Assembly (NCBI RefSeq): GCF_000721935.1
Contig: NZ_KL585406.1
Location: forward strand, 7,792 to 13,434
Reading direction: 5' to 3'
From: Streptomyces sp. NRRL WC-3549
GTDB taxonomy: Bacteria; Actinomycetota; Actinomycetes; Streptomycetales; Streptomycetaceae
Length of the DNA stretch: 5,643 nt
In this document: positions 5,420 through 5,643 of the stretch, piece by piece
Layout: every line of letters starts with the position of its first letter
How positions within the stretch are numbered: position 1 is the stretch's first letter
Made by a program: the position numbers and the translations under genes
Notes under the pieces: model-generated
What the model saw: only the letters and a program-made list of their open reading frames with translations
Database searches by the model: none
Told to the model about the DNA's origin: nothing

Positions 5420-5643
5420 GTGCGATTTCCCCAGTACCCAGCTGTATCGGGACCAAGAGCCGCACGGCCGCACACCGCCCGACTCGGCGTCCTGGCCGCC
5501 CTGGTGGCCCTCACGACGGCGCTCACCGGCTGCGGCGGCACGGGGAGCGACGCGAGCACGACGGCGAAGGCGGCGAAGGCCGAGCCGGTGGCCGACCGCG
5601 TCGAACCGCTGTCCACCGCACCGGAACCACGGCTGCCGGCCCC
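5420..5643 (+). CDS. hmuT: Lipoprotein, probable haem ABC transporter substrate-binding protein HmuT (3'-truncated)
   Basis: An open frame from GTG at 5420-5422 to the window edge (about 75 codons seen) begins MRFPQYPAVSGPRAARPH. It continues with a basic region, a hydrophobic core (LGVLAALVALTTAL) and a lipobox LTGC with the lipidated Cys at codon 38 (5531-5533). The mature start, GGTGSDASTTAKAAKAEP, is a typical flexible linker after the lipid anchor. AGGA (5406-5409), ten bases upstream, is a plausible ribosome site. That it is an exported lipoprotein is clear from the sequence. The HmuT assignment rests on context (divergent from two HtaA genes across an iron box, as expected for a haem ABC transporter locus), because the binding domain lies outside the window. 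Another siderophore-binding lipoprotein remains possible. Confidence 0.68.
   Translation, partial: MRFPQYPAVSGPRAARPHTARLGVLAALVALTTALTGCGGTGSDASTTAKAAKAEPVADRVEPLSTAPEPRLPA

Noticed and set aside
5347..5616. Minus-strand frame opposite the lipoprotein gene
   Set aside because: Antisense to a clear signal peptide and lipobox on the plus strand, overlaps the iron box and has no recognisable domain.

Overview
The window looks like high-GC actinobacterial DNA, most likely Streptomyces. Supporting signs are strong G/C bias at third codon positions, Ala/Gly/Pro/Arg-rich proteins, HtaA-domain haem-binding surface proteins, a DtxR/IdeR-type iron box and an LAxTG (class E sortase) anchoring signal. 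All of this is judged by eye, with no database search.

The most important fact is at 2199-2230. Two head-to-head copies of the Tn5 mosaic end used in transposase-based library preparation sit here: a 13-base partial copy followed by a complete 19-base copy. There is no transposase gene and no 9-bp target duplication. This is almost certainly sequencing adapter left in an assembly, so the window should be read as two blocks (1-2198 and 2231-5643) whose adjacency is not proven.

Left block: the 3' two-thirds or less of a haem oxygenase gene (+, entering from the left edge); a convergent short-chain dehydrogenase/reductase gene (-); and a TetR-family repressor gene (+) divergent from it. The 83-bp region shared by the last two carries a palindromic operator overlapping a recognisable promoter, so the repressor probably controls the dehydrogenase and itself. 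The repressor has a Cys106 in a Gly-Cys-Leu context like the redox cysteine of NemR. About 200 bases without a convincing gene then run to the adapter.

Right block: an iron-regulated haem-acquisition locus. Two tandem genes on the minus strand encode secreted proteins with two HtaA haem-binding domains each. The promoter-proximal one has lost its C-terminal membrane anchor to an apparent +1 frameshift. The distal one keeps a full sorting signal (LASTG, hydrophobic segment, Arg tail). Divergently, on the plus strand, the first 75 codons of a lipoprotein gene, probably the haem-binding protein HmuT of a haem ABC transporter, run off the right edge. A 19-bp iron box matching 17 of 19 consensus positions lies between the divergent genes. 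The expected scheme is that surface HtaA proteins capture haem and pass it to HmuT and its permease/ATPase; a haem oxygenase such as the one at the left edge would then release the iron.
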